Shown in pieces: positions 43,653 to 51,507 of a stretch of DNA of 64,000 nucleotides. Source of the stretch: Nocardioides sp. YIM 152315 (lineage in GTDB: Bacteria; Actinomycetota; Actinomycetes; Propionibacteriales; Nocardioidaceae); contig NZ_JARGER010000040.1 of NCBI RefSeq assembly GCF_029210375.1, forward strand, positions 59,007 to 123,006. Direction: 5' to 3'. The translations under genes and the position numbers were made by a program. Position 1 is the stretch's first letter. The number at the start of each line of letters is the position of its first letter. A model generated the notes under the pieces. The model saw nothing but the letters and a program-made list of their open reading frames with translations. It did not search any database and was not told where the DNA came from.

Positions 43653-44183
43653 TCAGTCTTGCGTGTACGAGAAGAAGACGGTCTCGTCCTCGCCCTGGAG
43701 ACGGATGTCGAAGACGAATCCGCGGTCGTCGGCCTCGGCCACGATCGTGTGCCGCCGCTCTGCCGGGACGTCGGGCAGGCGGTCGTCGAGGGTGCCGGGC
43801 AGGTAGGCGCGGGTGAACAGCCGGTCCAGCAGGCCGCGGGCGAGGACGGTGATCGCGAAGTACGGCGGCGTCCCCCCGGGTCGCAGCGTCGAGAACCGGT
43901 AGCGGCCGGTGCGGTCGGTCGCGGCGCGACCCCAGCCGGTGAACGTGTAGCTGTCACGCGCGAACGAGCCCTGGCGCTGCACGACCCGGCCGTCGGGACC
44001 GGGCTGCCACAGCTCCAGCAGCGCGTCCGGCACGGGGTCGCCGTGGCCGTCGAGCACCCGGCCGTGCAGCCGGACCGCGTCCGGACGGGTCGGCGGCACG
44101 AGCTCGCTCCCCGCGTCGTACGGCAGGGCGAAGCCGAAGAACGGTCCGACGGTCTGGCCGGGGGTGGGAGCAAGGGTCGTCAT
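43653..44183 (-). CDS. pcaG: Protocatechuate 3,4-dioxygenase subunit alpha
   Basis: A 176-residue alpha subunit of the intradiol ring-cleaving dioxygenase. It starts MTTLAPTPGQTVGPFFGFALPY, the PcaG signature, and includes FTGWGRAATDRTGRYRFSTLRPG and RLFTRAYLPGTLDD. The iron ligands are in the beta subunit, not here. The ATG overlaps the pcaH stop (ATGA), as expected for an obligate pair. Confidence 0.93.
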   Translation of the reverse strand: MTTLAPTPGQTVGPFFGFALPYDAGSELVPPTRPDAVRLHGRVLDGHGDPVPDALLELWQPGPDGRVVQRQGSFARDSYTFTGWGRAATDRTGRYRFSTLRPGGTPPYFAITVLARGLLDRLFTRAYLPGTLDDRLPDVPAERRHTIVAEADDRGFVFDIRLQGEDETVFFSYTQD

Positions 44184-44992
44184 GCGGCGTGGTCCTCCTC
44201 GAGCGGGGTGCGGTGGCTGCCGGTCAGGACGACGTCCCACCGGAAGCCCAGGCTCCACTCGTGCTGGGTGAGGTCGTGGTCGTACGTCGCGACGAGCCGG
44301 TCGCGCGCGGCCCGGTCGGTGATCGCCTGGTAGATGGGGTCGAGCGCGAAGAGCGGGTCGCCGGGGAAGTACATCTGGGTCACCAGCCGCTGCGTGAACT
44401 CCGACCCGAACAGCGAGAAGTGGATGTGGGCCGGTCGCCAGGCGTTGTGGTGGTTGCGCCAGGGGTAGGGACCCGGCTTGATCGTGGTGAACCGGTAGAA
44501 GCCGTCGGAGTCGGTGAGGCAGCGGCCCATGCCGGTGAAGTTCGGGTCCAGCGCCGCCGGGTGCTGGTCGCGCTGGTGGATGTAGCGGCCGCCGGCGTTC
44601 GCCTGCCAGATCTCCACGAGCTGGTGGCGCACCGGGCGACCGTCGCCGTCGGTGACCCGCCCGGTGACCCTCATCCGCTCGCCGAGAGGCTCGCCGCGGT
44701 GCTGGATCGTCAGGTCCGCCTCGAACGGGTCGACGTCCTGGTGCCCGAAGACCGGGGCCCACAGCTCGATGCCCTCCGGGTCGACCTGGTGCGGCGCCTT
44801 GGTCGGGTGGCGCAGGATGCTCGAGCGGTACGGCGGGTAGTCGAGCCGCACGTCGGTCTCGACGGCGCCGGACGACTGGTACGCCTCGGCGATCGCCTCG
44901 ATCTCGCCGGAGATGGCGGCCTGGTCCACCTCGGCGGCGTCGGACGACGGCGGTGGCGAGGGAGGCGGCGGGGAGGCAACGGACTCGGTCAC
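44180..44992 (-). CDS. pcaH: Protocatechuate 3,4-dioxygenase subunit beta
   Basis: A 270-residue Fe(III)-binding beta subunit that cleaves protocatechuate to 3-carboxymuconate. Iron ligands fit the Tyr in DGFYRF, a Tyr in KPGPYPW, and two His in PAHIHFS. The N-terminus has a Pro/Ser-rich tail before the fold. The GTG at 44992 is supported by a TACGGT hexamer exactly 6 nt upstream (leaderless pattern). First gene of pcaH-pcaG-pcaB-pcaL; an IclR-type operator lies 43 nt upstream. Confidence 0.93.
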   Translation of the reverse strand: MTESVASPPPPSPPPSSDAAEVDQAAISGEIEAIAEAYQSSGAVETDVRLDYPPYRSSILRHPTKAPHQVDPEGIELWAPVFGHQDVDPFEADLTIQHRGEPLGERMRVTGRVTDGDGRPVRHQLVEIWQANAGGRYIHQRDQHPAALDPNFTGMGRCLTDSDGFYRFTTIKPGPYPWRNHHNAWRPAHIHFSLFGSEFTQRLVTQMYFPGDPLFALDPIYQAITDRAARDRLVATYDHDLTQHEWSLGFRWDVVLTGSHRTPLEEDHAA

Positions 44993-44998
44993 GCCGCG

Positions 44999-45004
44999 AC
45001 CGTA
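44999..45004 (-). promoter_or_regulatory. Leaderless -10 element of the pcaHGBL operon
   Basis: TACGGT on the minus strand, ending 6 nt before the pcaH GTG; no Shine-Dalgarno is present. Confidence 0.48.
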
Positions 45005-45035
45005 GAGGCGGCGACCACCCGCTGACGACGCGAAG

Positions 45036-45052
45036 CTTCCGGTGAGTGGAAG
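45036..45052. promoter_or_regulatory. IclR-family (PcaR/PobR-type) operator at pcaH/iclR
   Basis: CTTCCGGTGAGTGGAAG: arms CTTCC/GGAAG with a 7-nt spacer. Its edge is 43 nt upstream of the pcaH start. The other edge is 9 nt before the IclR ATG, where it covers that gene's presumed -10 (AAGAGT) region. A second copy precedes pobA. Confidence 0.75.
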
Positions 45053-45061
45053 AGTGGACCC

Positions 45062-45811
45062 ATGGCCGGCAACACCTCGGCGCCGGGGGCGAGCGTCACC
45101 TCGCGCGCACTGGCGCTGCTCGGCGCGTTCGACGAGCGCCACCGCCGACTCACCCTCACCCAGCTCGCGGAGCGGGCCGGCCTGCCTCTGCCGACAGCGC
45201 ACCGGCTCGTCGGCGAGCTCGTCGCCTGGGGAGCGCTGTCGCGCACCGACGAGGGCTGCTACGTCGTCGGTCGGCGGCTGTGGGACCTGGGCCTGCTCGC
45301 CCCGGTGCAGACCGGCCTGCGCGAGCTCGCCTCGCCGTACCTGCACGACCTCTACGGCGCCACCCTCGCGACCGTCCACCTCGCGGTGCGCGACGGCACC
45401 GAGGTGCTCTACCTCGACCGGCTGGCCGGCCACACCTCGGTGCCGGTCGTGAGCAGCGTCGGGTCGCGGCTGCCGCTGCACGCCACCGGGGTCGGCAAGG
45501 TGCTGCTGGCGCACGCACCGGCCGAGGTCCAGCGGTCCGTGCTCGCCGAGCTGCCGCGCCTCACGGCGTACACCATCACCCAGCCGGGCCTGCTGCGCCG
45601 CCAGCTCGCCCGGGTGCTCCGCGAGGACCATGCGACGACCTCGGAGGAGATGAGTCTCGGCGCCTGCTCGATCGCGGTCCCGATCCGGCGGGGGCCCGAG
45701 GTGGTCGCCGCACTCGGCATCGTCGTGCCCTCGCTCAAGGACCGCGCCCGGCTCGCCGGCGCCCTGCAGGTCGCGGCCCGCGGCATCGGCAGGTCGCTCG
45801 GCACGGGCTGA
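45062..45811 (+). CDS. IclR-family transcriptional regulator (PcaR/PobR-like)
   Basis: A 249-residue regulator. The winged helix occupies residues 10-75 (VTSRALALLGAFDERHRRLTLTQLAERAGLPLPTAHRLVGELVAWGAL in outline), followed by the GAF-like effector domain with the conserved SVGSRLPLHATGVGKVLLAHAP and MSLGACSIAVPI blocks. It lies between divergently transcribed pcaH and downstream pobA. Matching operators at both suggest it activates both in response to an aromatic such as 4-hydroxybenzoate or protocatechuate, and autoregulates. Confidence 0.88.
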   Translation: MAGNTSAPGASVTSRALALLGAFDERHRRLTLTQLAERAGLPLPTAHRLVGELVAWGALSRTDEGCYVVGRRLWDLGLLAPVQTGLRELASPYLHDLYGATLATVHLAVRDGTEVLYLDRLAGHTSVPVVSSVGSRLPLHATGVGKVLLAHAPAEVQRSVLAELPRLTAYTITQPGLLRRQLARVLREDHATTSEEMSLGACSIAVPIRRGPEVVAALGIVVPSLKDRARLAGALQVAARGIGRSLGTG

Positions 45812-45819
45812 CCGGCCAT

Positions 45820-45836
45820 CTTCCGGTCAGCGGAAG
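45820..45836. promoter_or_regulatory. IclR-family operator upstream of pobA
   Basis: CTTCCGGTCAGCGGAAG, same arms and spacer length as at 45036-45052 and 15 of 17 identical bases. Its edge is 43 nt upstream of the pobA ATG, the same distance as at pcaH. GAGACT sits 6 nt before the ATG. Confidence 0.75.
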
Positions 45837-45879
45837 GATCGACGGGCCGGGCTCGCCCGACACGGACGAGACTGCGGCC

Positions 45880-47052
45880 ATGCGCACCCAGGTCGCCATC
45901 GTCGGCGCGGGCCCGTCCGGGCTGCTCCTCTCCCACCTGCTCGCCGCCGACGGCATCGAGTCGGTGGTCCTGGAGACCCGGTCGGAGGAGTACGTCGCGA
46001 GCCGGATCCGGGCGGGCATCCTCGAGCAGTCGACGGTGGACCTGCTGCGCGCGGCCGGGCTCGCCGACCGGCTCGACCGCGAGGCCGACCCGCACCGCGG
46101 CATCCACCTCCAGTGGCCACACGAGCGGCACCACCTCGACTTCGTCGAGCTGGCCGGGCGGCAGGTCTTCGTCTACGGCCAGACCGAGCTGCAGAAGGAC
46201 CTCGTCGCCGCCGCGCACGCGCGCGGCCAGGACGTCGTCTACGAGATCGACGACACCGCGCTGCACGACCTGGAGACCGACCGGCCCTCGGTCACGTTCA
46301 CCGACAGCGGCGGCACGGCCCGGCGGCTCGAGGCCGAGGTGGTCGTCGGCTGCGACGGGTCGTTCGGTCCGTCGCGGACCGCCGTGCCCGCGGACGTACG
46401 GCGTACCTGGGAGCGCACCTACGACTACTCCTGGCTCGGGATCCTGGCCGACGTCGCCCCGTCGACCGACGAGCTCATCTACGCCTGGCACCCGGACGGG
46501 TTCGCGCTGCACTCGATGCGGTCGGCGACCGTGTCGCGGTTCTACCTCCAGGTGCCCAACGACACCCCCGTCGAGGAGTGGTCGGAGGACCGGATCTGGG
46601 AGGGCCTCGCGACCCGGCTCGGCCACGGCCAGGACGGGTGGGAGCTCACGACCGGGCCGATCACCGACAGGAGCGTGCTGCCGATGCGCTCCCACGTCTC
46701 GCAGCCGATGCGGCACGGTCGCCTCTTCCTGGCCGGGGACGCCGCGCACATCGTGCCGCCGACCGGCGCCAAGGGTCTCAACCTCGCGGTCGCCGACGTC
46801 GCCCTGCTCGCCCCCGCACTGACCGCCCTGCTCCGCGGCGACCACGCCCGCGCCGACGCCTACTCCGACACCGCCCTGCGCCGGGTCTGGCGGTGCACCC
46901 ACTTCTCCTGGTGGATGACGACGATGCTGCACACCTCGCCCGACCCGTTCGACCGGCAGCTCCAGCTCTCCCAGCTGCGGTGGGTCACCTCGAGCGAGGC
47001 CGGCGCCACCGGGCTGGCCGAGAACTACGCGGGACTCCCGATCGGGTTCTGA
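45880..47052 (+). CDS. pobA: 4-hydroxybenzoate 3-monooxygenase
   Basis: A 390-residue class A flavoprotein monooxygenase producing protocatechuate from 4-hydroxybenzoate. FAD-binding GAGPSGLLLSHLLAADG opens the protein; EVVVGCDGSFGPSR gives the DG motif and FLAGDAAHIVPPTGAKGLNLA the GD motif. Substrate-site segment RAGILEQSTVDLLRAAG is the PobA norm. It supplies PcaGH, encoded divergently on the other side of the IclR gene. A GAGACT hexamer 6 nt upstream suggests a leaderless start; the upstream same-frame extension is shadow. Confidence 0.95.
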   Translation: MRTQVAIVGAGPSGLLLSHLLAADGIESVVLETRSEEYVASRIRAGILEQSTVDLLRAAGLADRLDREADPHRGIHLQWPHERHHLDFVELAGRQVFVYGQTELQKDLVAAAHARGQDVVYEIDDTALHDLETDRPSVTFTDSGGTARRLEAEVVVGCDGSFGPSRTAVPADVRRTWERTYDYSWLGILADVAPSTDELIYAWHPDGFALHSMRSATVSRFYLQVPNDTPVEEWSEDRIWEGLATRLGHGQDGWELTTGPITDRSVLPMRSHVSQPMRHGRLFLAGDAAHIVPPTGAKGLNLAVADVALLAPALTALLRGDHARADAYSDTALRRVWRCTHFSWWMTTMLHTSPDPFDRQLQLSQLRWVTSSEAGATGLAENYAGLPIGF

Positions 47053-47115
47053 CTTCACAGCAAGTCCACAGCCGCACCAAGGGGAACCCGCAGGATCGTC
47101 GCCTCAACTGGGAGC

Positions 47116-48411
47116 ATGACCTCCTCGGACCACGGATCGACCCCGCCGCCCCCGCACAACCCGTACTTCACGACGCCGACGACGCCACCGCCGTCCGGGC
47201 CTCCCACCCAGCCGATGGCGGCGGCGCCTCCCGAGCCCGCCGCCCGCGCCGGGTGGAGCTGGCGGGCCACCGTCGCCGGCGCCGTCGCCGGTGGCGTGAT
47301 CGCCGCCTCCGTCGCCGTGCCGGTGACGTGGGCACTCGACCGCAGCGAGCCGGTCCCCGCCGCCGACGCACCGGCGGCCACCGTGCCGCAGCAGCCCGAC
47401 ACCGGCACCGTCCCCCAGCAGCCGGGCACCGATGGCGGACTGCCCGACGACTCGTTCGGGGGCGGGAACGACGGCCTCCCCTTCGGCGGCAGCACCAGCG
47501 ACCGCACCGGTGACTGGTCCGACGCGACCGCCGAGCAGTCGCAGGGTGTCGTGCTCATCGACACCCGGACGACGTCCGGCGAGGCCGCAGGGACCGGCCT
47601 GATCCTCGACTCCTCCGGCCTGGTGCTCACCAACTACCACGTCGTGGAGGGATCGAACGAGGTCCAGGTCACCGTCGCCGCCACCGGCGACACCTACGAG
47701 GCGACCGTGCTCGGGCACGACCAGGAGGCCGACATCGCCCTGCTCCAGCTCGACGGCGCCTCCGACCTCGCGACGGTCTCGCTCGACGACGACGGCGACC
47801 CGGCCGTCGCCGACGTGGTCACCGCGGTCGGCAACGCGCAGGGTCAGGGCTTCCTCTCCGCCTCGACCGGCAGCGTCGTCGCACTCGACCAGTCGATCGA
47901 CACCCAGGACCAGGGCACGGTCCAGGGCGAGCACCTCAGCGACCTGATCCAGACCGACGCGTACGTCGTCGGCGGCTACTCGGGCGGCGCCCTCCTCGAC
48001 GACGAGGGCGAGGTCGTCGGCGTCACCACCGCCGCCTCCAGCGGCGGGGCCGCCGAGAGCTACGCCGTCCCGATCGACGACGCCCTCGACGTCGCCGAGC
48101 AGATCGAGGACGGCCAGGAGACCGACGGTGTCCAGGTGGGGCCGTCGGCCTACCTCGGCATCGCGATCACCGACACCGCCCAGGGCGTGCAGGTCGGCCA
48201 GGTCGAGAGCGGCGGGCCCGCCGCCGCGGCCGGCATCGAGGCCGGCGCGGTGATCACCGGCATCGACGACACCGCGATCACGTCGTACGACGTGCTGCGG
48301 AGTGCGCTCGCGTCGTACGAGCCCGGCGACGAGGTCACCCTGCGCTGGAGCGACGGGACCGGCGCCGAGCAGTCCGCGACGGTGGCCCTCGGCGAGTCCC
48401 CCGTGAACTGA
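47116..48411 (+). CDS. Membrane-anchored S1C (HtrA/DegP-like) serine protease with PDZ domain
   Basis: A 431-residue protease. A Pro-rich cytoplasmic tail (1-45) precedes one helix (about 50-75), then a low-complexity linker, the trypsin-like domain and a PDZ domain (about 345-425). The triad is visible: H175 in TNYHVVEG, D206 in EADIALLQ, S289 in GGYSGGALL. It resembles the mycobacterial HtrA/PepD group for envelope protein quality control. GGGAG precedes the ATG. Confidence 0.9.
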   Translation: MTSSDHGSTPPPPHNPYFTTPTTPPPSGPPTQPMAAAPPEPAARAGWSWRATVAGAVAGGVIAASVAVPVTWALDRSEPVPAADAPAATVPQQPDTGTVPQQPGTDGGLPDDSFGGGNDGLPFGGSTSDRTGDWSDATAEQSQGVVLIDTRTTSGEAAGTGLILDSSGLVLTNYHVVEGSNEVQVTVAATGDTYEATVLGHDQEADIALLQLDGASDLATVSLDDDGDPAVADVVTAVGNAQGQGFLSASTGSVVALDQSIDTQDQGTVQGEHLSDLIQTDAYVVGGYSGGALLDDEGEVVGVTTAASSGGAAESYAVPIDDALDVAEQIEDGQETDGVQVGPSAYLGIAITDTAQGVQVGQVESGGPAAAAGIEAGAVITGIDDTAITSYDVLRSALASYEPGDEVTLRWSDGTGAEQSATVALGESPVN

Positions 48412-48432
48412 CGTCCGGCGCTGGCCGTCGGA

Positions 48433-48448
48433 TGTGATCTAGACCACA
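48433..48448. promoter_or_regulatory. Crp-like site upstream of the Lys-rich protein gene
   Basis: TGTGATCTAGACCACA matches the actinobacterial Crp/GlxR consensus TGTGA-N6-TCACA except for one base, inside an 18-bp near-palindrome ATGTG...CACAT. A possible -10 (TACGAG, 48494-48499) places the site centre near -65, suitable for activation. The spacing is my estimate. Confidence 0.5.
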
Positions 48449-48545
48449 TGACGTCGGTCACAACCTTCTGGTTCCGCGCTCGTTGCTGAGGGGTACGAGA
48501 TGCGCGCCCCGCCTCCGCGGGCCCGCAGCACCAGAGGGAGACCCC

Positions 48546-49232
48546 ATGATCAAGCACGTGTGGAAGGCGCTGCTCGCGCTGGCCGTTGTGTGTGCCCTGT
48601 CCCTGGTCGGCACCACCACGACGTCGGCGTCCGCGAGCACCGGTGGGAGCGAGCGCACCAGCGCCGCGGCCGCGGCCGGGCCGTGCGCCAAGCAGAAGCA
48701 GAAGGTGGTCAAGGCCAAGCACAAGGCCAAGAAGGCCGCGAAGGCGGTCAAGAAGGCCAAGAAGGCCAAGCACCGCGCGAGCGGCGCCGCCCAGAAGCAC
48801 ATGGCGAACAAGAAGCTCAAGAAGGCCAAGAAGGCCAAGGCCAAGGCGCACAAGAAGCTGAAGAAGGCCAAGAAGGCGCGCAAGCGGTGCCGCGCGATCA
48901 ACGGTGCCGGCGGCAGTGGCACCAGCGGTGGTGGCACCGGCGGCGGCAGCGCCGCCACCAGCCCACTGCAGCCGCTCTGCGACGCGGACCCGACCGGCTC
49001 CCTGCAGCCGCTGTGTGACGCGACGGCCACCGCTCCGGGCACCTCGCCGCTGCAGGCACTGTGCGACGCGGACCCGACCGGCTCCCTGCAGGCGCTGTGC
49101 GACGCCACGGCCGGCGGCACCCTCCCGGCTCCGCCGGACCCGACGGGCCTCCTCGGACAGGTCTGCACCCTGCTGCCGCTCCCGGGTCTCTGCCCGGCCT
49201 CGGCGTCTCCGCTCGGGAGAGCCGCGGCCTGA
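48546..49232 (+). CDS. Secreted Lys/Ala-rich (histone H1-like) repeat protein of unknown function
   Basis: A 228-residue protein with a typical signal peptide (MIKHVWKALLALAVVCALSL, cleavage likely after SASA). Residues about 48-118 are almost pure Lys/Ala/Arg in the KKAKKAK style of histone H1 tails. A Gly/Ser linker follows, then four PLQxLCDA units (PLQPLCDA, SLQPLCDA, PLQALCDA, SLQALCDA). No family was recognised. GGGAGA precedes the ATG; an in-frame start at 48483 is unlikely. A Crp-like site lies 98 nt upstream and a strong hairpin follows the stop. Confidence 0.78.
   Translation: MIKHVWKALLALAVVCALSLVGTTTTSASASTGGSERTSAAAAAGPCAKQKQKVVKAKHKAKKAAKAVKKAKKAKHRASGAAQKHMANKKLKKAKKAKAKAHKKLKKAKKARKRCRAINGAGGSGTSGGGTGGGSAATSPLQPLCDADPTGSLQPLCDATATAPGTSPLQALCDADPTGSLQALCDATAGGTLPAPPDPTGLLGQVCTLLPLPGLCPASASPLGRAAA
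48981..49091. repeat. 84-bp tandem repeat inside the Lys-rich protein gene
   Basis: The sequence starting GACGCGGACCCGACCGG at 48981 recurs at 49065, an 84-bp period, with 27 identical bases seen. It encodes the doubled CDADPTGSLQ block of the PLQxLCDA repeats. Confidence 0.65.
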
Positions 49233-49243
49233 CCCCCGCACTC

Positions 49244-49284
49244 CGGACGGGGCGTGCTGTCACACCGACGGCGCGCCCCGTCCG
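49244..49284 (+). terminator. Intrinsic terminator-like hairpin after the Lys-rich protein gene
   Basis: CGGACGGGGCG (49244-49254) pairs perfectly with CGCCCCGTCCG (49274-49284) across a 19-nt loop, 11 bp of nearly all G-C, followed by ACATTT. It lies between this gene and the convergent PGPGW gene, so it could serve both. Confidence 0.7.
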
Positions 49285-49310
49285 ACATTTCCGGCGGTTC
49301 GCGCGACGGA

Positions 49311-49790
49311 TCAGTCGGTGGCGTCGTCCGCGCGCCGCGACTCGGGCGGCCTGACGCCCTGCACGCGGTACTTCCAGAAGCTGTAGGCGAGCAGCCCGAG
49401 CGCGATCAGGCCCGAGAGCACCAGGCTGATGCCGGCGGCGGGCGCACCGGGCAGCCACCACGAGTCCGGCGCCGGCCACCAACCCGGCACGGCCGGCTCC
49501 ACGAGCCAGAGCACGCCGAAGCCGACGATCGCCAGGCCACCGGCCGCCGAGAGCGCGATGCGCAGCCAGGTCTCGACGCCCTCGGCCGCGGCCCGCTTGG
49601 CGGCGCGCTCGACCGGGTCCAGCCGGCGCTCGGCCCATTCGTACTGCTGGGAGAGGACCACGAGCCCCGCGAAGAGCATCAGCAGACCCGGCCCCGGCAG
49701 CACCAGCGCGGCCAGGCCGGCCACGACCAGGATCCAGCCGGCGGCCTCCAGCACCAGGCGCTTCGCAGCCGCGCCGCCGGGGAATCCCAT
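49311..49790 (-). CDS. PGPGW-motif transmembrane protein
   Basis: A 159-residue protein with four predicted helices. The family motif appears as VLPGPGLLMLFAGLVVLS after the first helix, followed by QQYEWAERRLDPVERAAKRAA. Members (TIGR02611/PGPGW type) are common in actinobacteria and lack a known function. The ATG start matches the family; the last residues are charged and cytoplasmic. Confidence 0.85.
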   Translation of the reverse strand: MGFPGGAAAKRLVLEAAGWILVVAGLAALVLPGPGLLMLFAGLVVLSQQYEWAERRLDPVERAAKRAAAEGVETWLRIALSAAGGLAIVGFGVLWLVEPAVPGWWPAPDSWWLPGAPAAGISLVLSGLIALGLLAYSFWKYRVQGVRPPESRRADDATD

Positions 49791-49821
49791 GCCGGAAGCC
49801 TGCCAGACGTCGGCAAGCGGG

Positions 49822-50484
49822 TCAGGCGACCAGGCTCAGGTCGTCGCGGGTCACGTCGGGGTCGATGCCGCCGGGCAGCCGCACCAGGCGGGCGTGCACG
49901 TGCGGAGGTACGGCGAGCCGGGTGAGGATCAGCACGGAGCCGCTGGCCGCGACCAATGCGTAGATGAGGTTGGCGTCGATGTCGGCGAGCAGCCCGTAGC
50001 CGCCGGTCAGGGCCGCGTCGACGATCAGCATCGCCCAGGCGGAGGCGGCGATCGCGGAGACGTCGGGCGAGCGCCAGGCGGTCGCGGCCGCGGGGACGAC
50101 CATCAGCGTGATGGAGCAGCCCAGCGCGACGACGATCGGACGCGAGCCGAGCAGCGGCACGAGCGCCGTCAGCGCCGTCAGCGCCGACGCCCACGCGACC
50201 GGCAGCCACATCCGGTCGCGGTCACCGCCGCGTCGCCACGCGATGGCCATCGCGCCCGCGGTGCCGGGGAGCGTGAGCAACGCCGGCAGGATCACCCAGA
50301 CCTCGTGCTCGACGACGCCGTACGCCGTCCACGCGGTGCCGCTGACCGTCGAGTTCGCGAGCGCCGCGACGCTGACGCCCGCCGCCGTGCCGGACCGCAC
50401 GAGCTTGCGCACCTGGGGAAGGGTGTAGGCGACCGCGAGCAGGGTGGCGGCGAGGCCGAGCAGGGTCGCGAGCGAGAGGTTCAC
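49822..50484 (-). CDS. PQ-loop (SemiSWEET-like) membrane protein
   Basis: A 220-residue protein with about seven helices in two halves. The first half contains LAVAYTLPQVRKLVRSGTAAGVSV, a PQ-loop motif; the second half is degenerate. The family transports sugars or amino acids. The start is taken as the GTG at 50484 (VNLSLATLLGLAATLLA) because upstream sequence to 50649 is not membrane-like. A GTGCACGC inverted repeat lies just upstream of the start. Confidence 0.72.
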   Translation of the reverse strand: MNLSLATLLGLAATLLAVAYTLPQVRKLVRSGTAAGVSVAALANSTVSGTAWTAYGVVEHEVWVILPALLTLPGTAGAMAIAWRRGGDRDRMWLPVAWASALTALTALVPLLGSRPIVVALGCSITLMVVPAAATAWRSPDVSAIAASAWAMLIVDAALTGGYGLLADIDANLIYALVAASGSVLILTRLAVPPHVHARLVRLPGGIDPDVTRDDLSLVA

Positions 50485-50496
50485 GGCGGTCTTTCT

Positions 50497-50530
50497 GTGC
50501 ACGCAGACGACGGCCGCCGCGTGCGTGCAC
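50497..50530. promoter_or_regulatory. Inverted repeat upstream of the PQ-loop gene
   Basis: GTGCACGC (50497-50504) and its reverse complement GCGTGCAC (50523-50530) flank 18 nt, 12-46 nt upstream of the GTG. Could be an operator or an mRNA hairpin; no family assignment. The rest of the 211-bp gap up to npdG shows no coding signal. Confidence 0.35.
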
Positions 50531-50695
50531 GCGACGACCGTCGTCGGATCCGACTGGGAGACCGGGGGGTGGGCACCCGGTACCCCGATCCTATCGGCCG
50601 TTCCGGACCGAACACGACCAAAAGAGTGGACCCCGAAGGGTGATCTCACCCACAGATCTTGCCGTCTCTCCCGGATCGAACCGGAAATCGTCCGG

Positions 50696-51385
50696 TCAGA
50701 TGTCCGTGACCCGGATGCCCGCGTGGGCCTTGTAGCGGCGGTTGACGCTGATCAGGTTGGCGGTCAGCGCCTCGACCTGGTGGGCGTTGCGGAGACGGCC
50801 GCCGTACACGCCGCGGACGCCGGGGATCGTCGAGGCGAGCGCCTGCACCAGCTCGGTGGCCTCGCGGACGTCGCCCAGCACGAGCACGTCGGTGTCGACC
50901 GAGGCGACCTCGGGGTCCTCGAGCTTGACGGCGCTGACGTTGTGGAAGGCGCCGACGACGGTCGACTCGGCCAGGATCCGCTGCGCCTGCTGGGCGGCGG
51001 AGCCGTCCTCGACCGGCAGCGCGTAGGCGCCCTGCTTGTCGAAGCCGAGCGGGTTGACGCAGTCCACGACGACCTTCCCGGCCAGCGCCGGCGCCAGACC
51101 CTCGAGCAGCTCACCGTGGCCGTCCCACGGCACCGCCACCACGACGATGTCGCCGGCCTCGGCCGCAGCCGCGTTGTCGGCCCCGGTGACCCGGCCGCCG
51201 ACCGCCTCGACGAGCGCCGCGGCGGCGTCCGCCGCGCGCTCCGCGCTGCGGCTGCCGATCACGACCGGCAGCCCGGCTGCCGCGAACCGGCGGGCCAGCC
51301 CGCGGCCCTGGGGGCCGGTGCCGCCCAGCACCGCGATCGTCTTGCCGGCGAGGGACTCGGGCACCGAGGGGGGGAGGTTGCTCAT
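50696..51385 (-). CDS. npdG: F420-dependent NADP reductase (NADPH-dependent F420 reductase)
   Basis: A 229-residue enzyme moving hydride between NADPH and F420. The NADP fold TIAVLGGTGPQGRGLARRFAAAGLPVVIGSR is diagnostic, followed by VVVAVPWDGHGEL and VVDCVNPLGF. Its product F420H2 could serve the Ddn-like protein at 20550. ATG at 51385 is chosen over a GTG at 51394, since GAGAG lies at a better distance. Confidence 0.92.
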   Translation of the reverse strand: MSNLPPSVPESLAGKTIAVLGGTGPQGRGLARRFAAAGLPVVIGSRSAERAADAAAALVEAVGGRVTGADNAAAAEAGDIVVVAVPWDGHGELLEGLAPALAGKVVVDCVNPLGFDKQGAYALPVEDGSAAQQAQRILAESTVVGAFHNVSAVKLEDPEVASVDTDVLVLGDVREATELVQALASTIPGVRGVYGGRLRNAHQVEALTANLISVNRRYKAHAGIRVTDI

Positions 51386-51507
51386 GGCGGTCACTCTCTC
51401 AGCCGGAACCCGTCTGTCGGCTCGAGGGTCGAGTCATGGACGCCCGACGGTTCCCAAGAGCCGCGACGGCAACCAGACTGCCGGTGACCGAATCTCGAGG
51501 AGTCCCG

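Noticed and set aside
50680..50696. ACCGGA-N5-TCCGGT hairpin at the end of npdG as a terminator
   Set aside because: Only a 6-bp stem overlapping the stop codon with no T-run; too weak to call.
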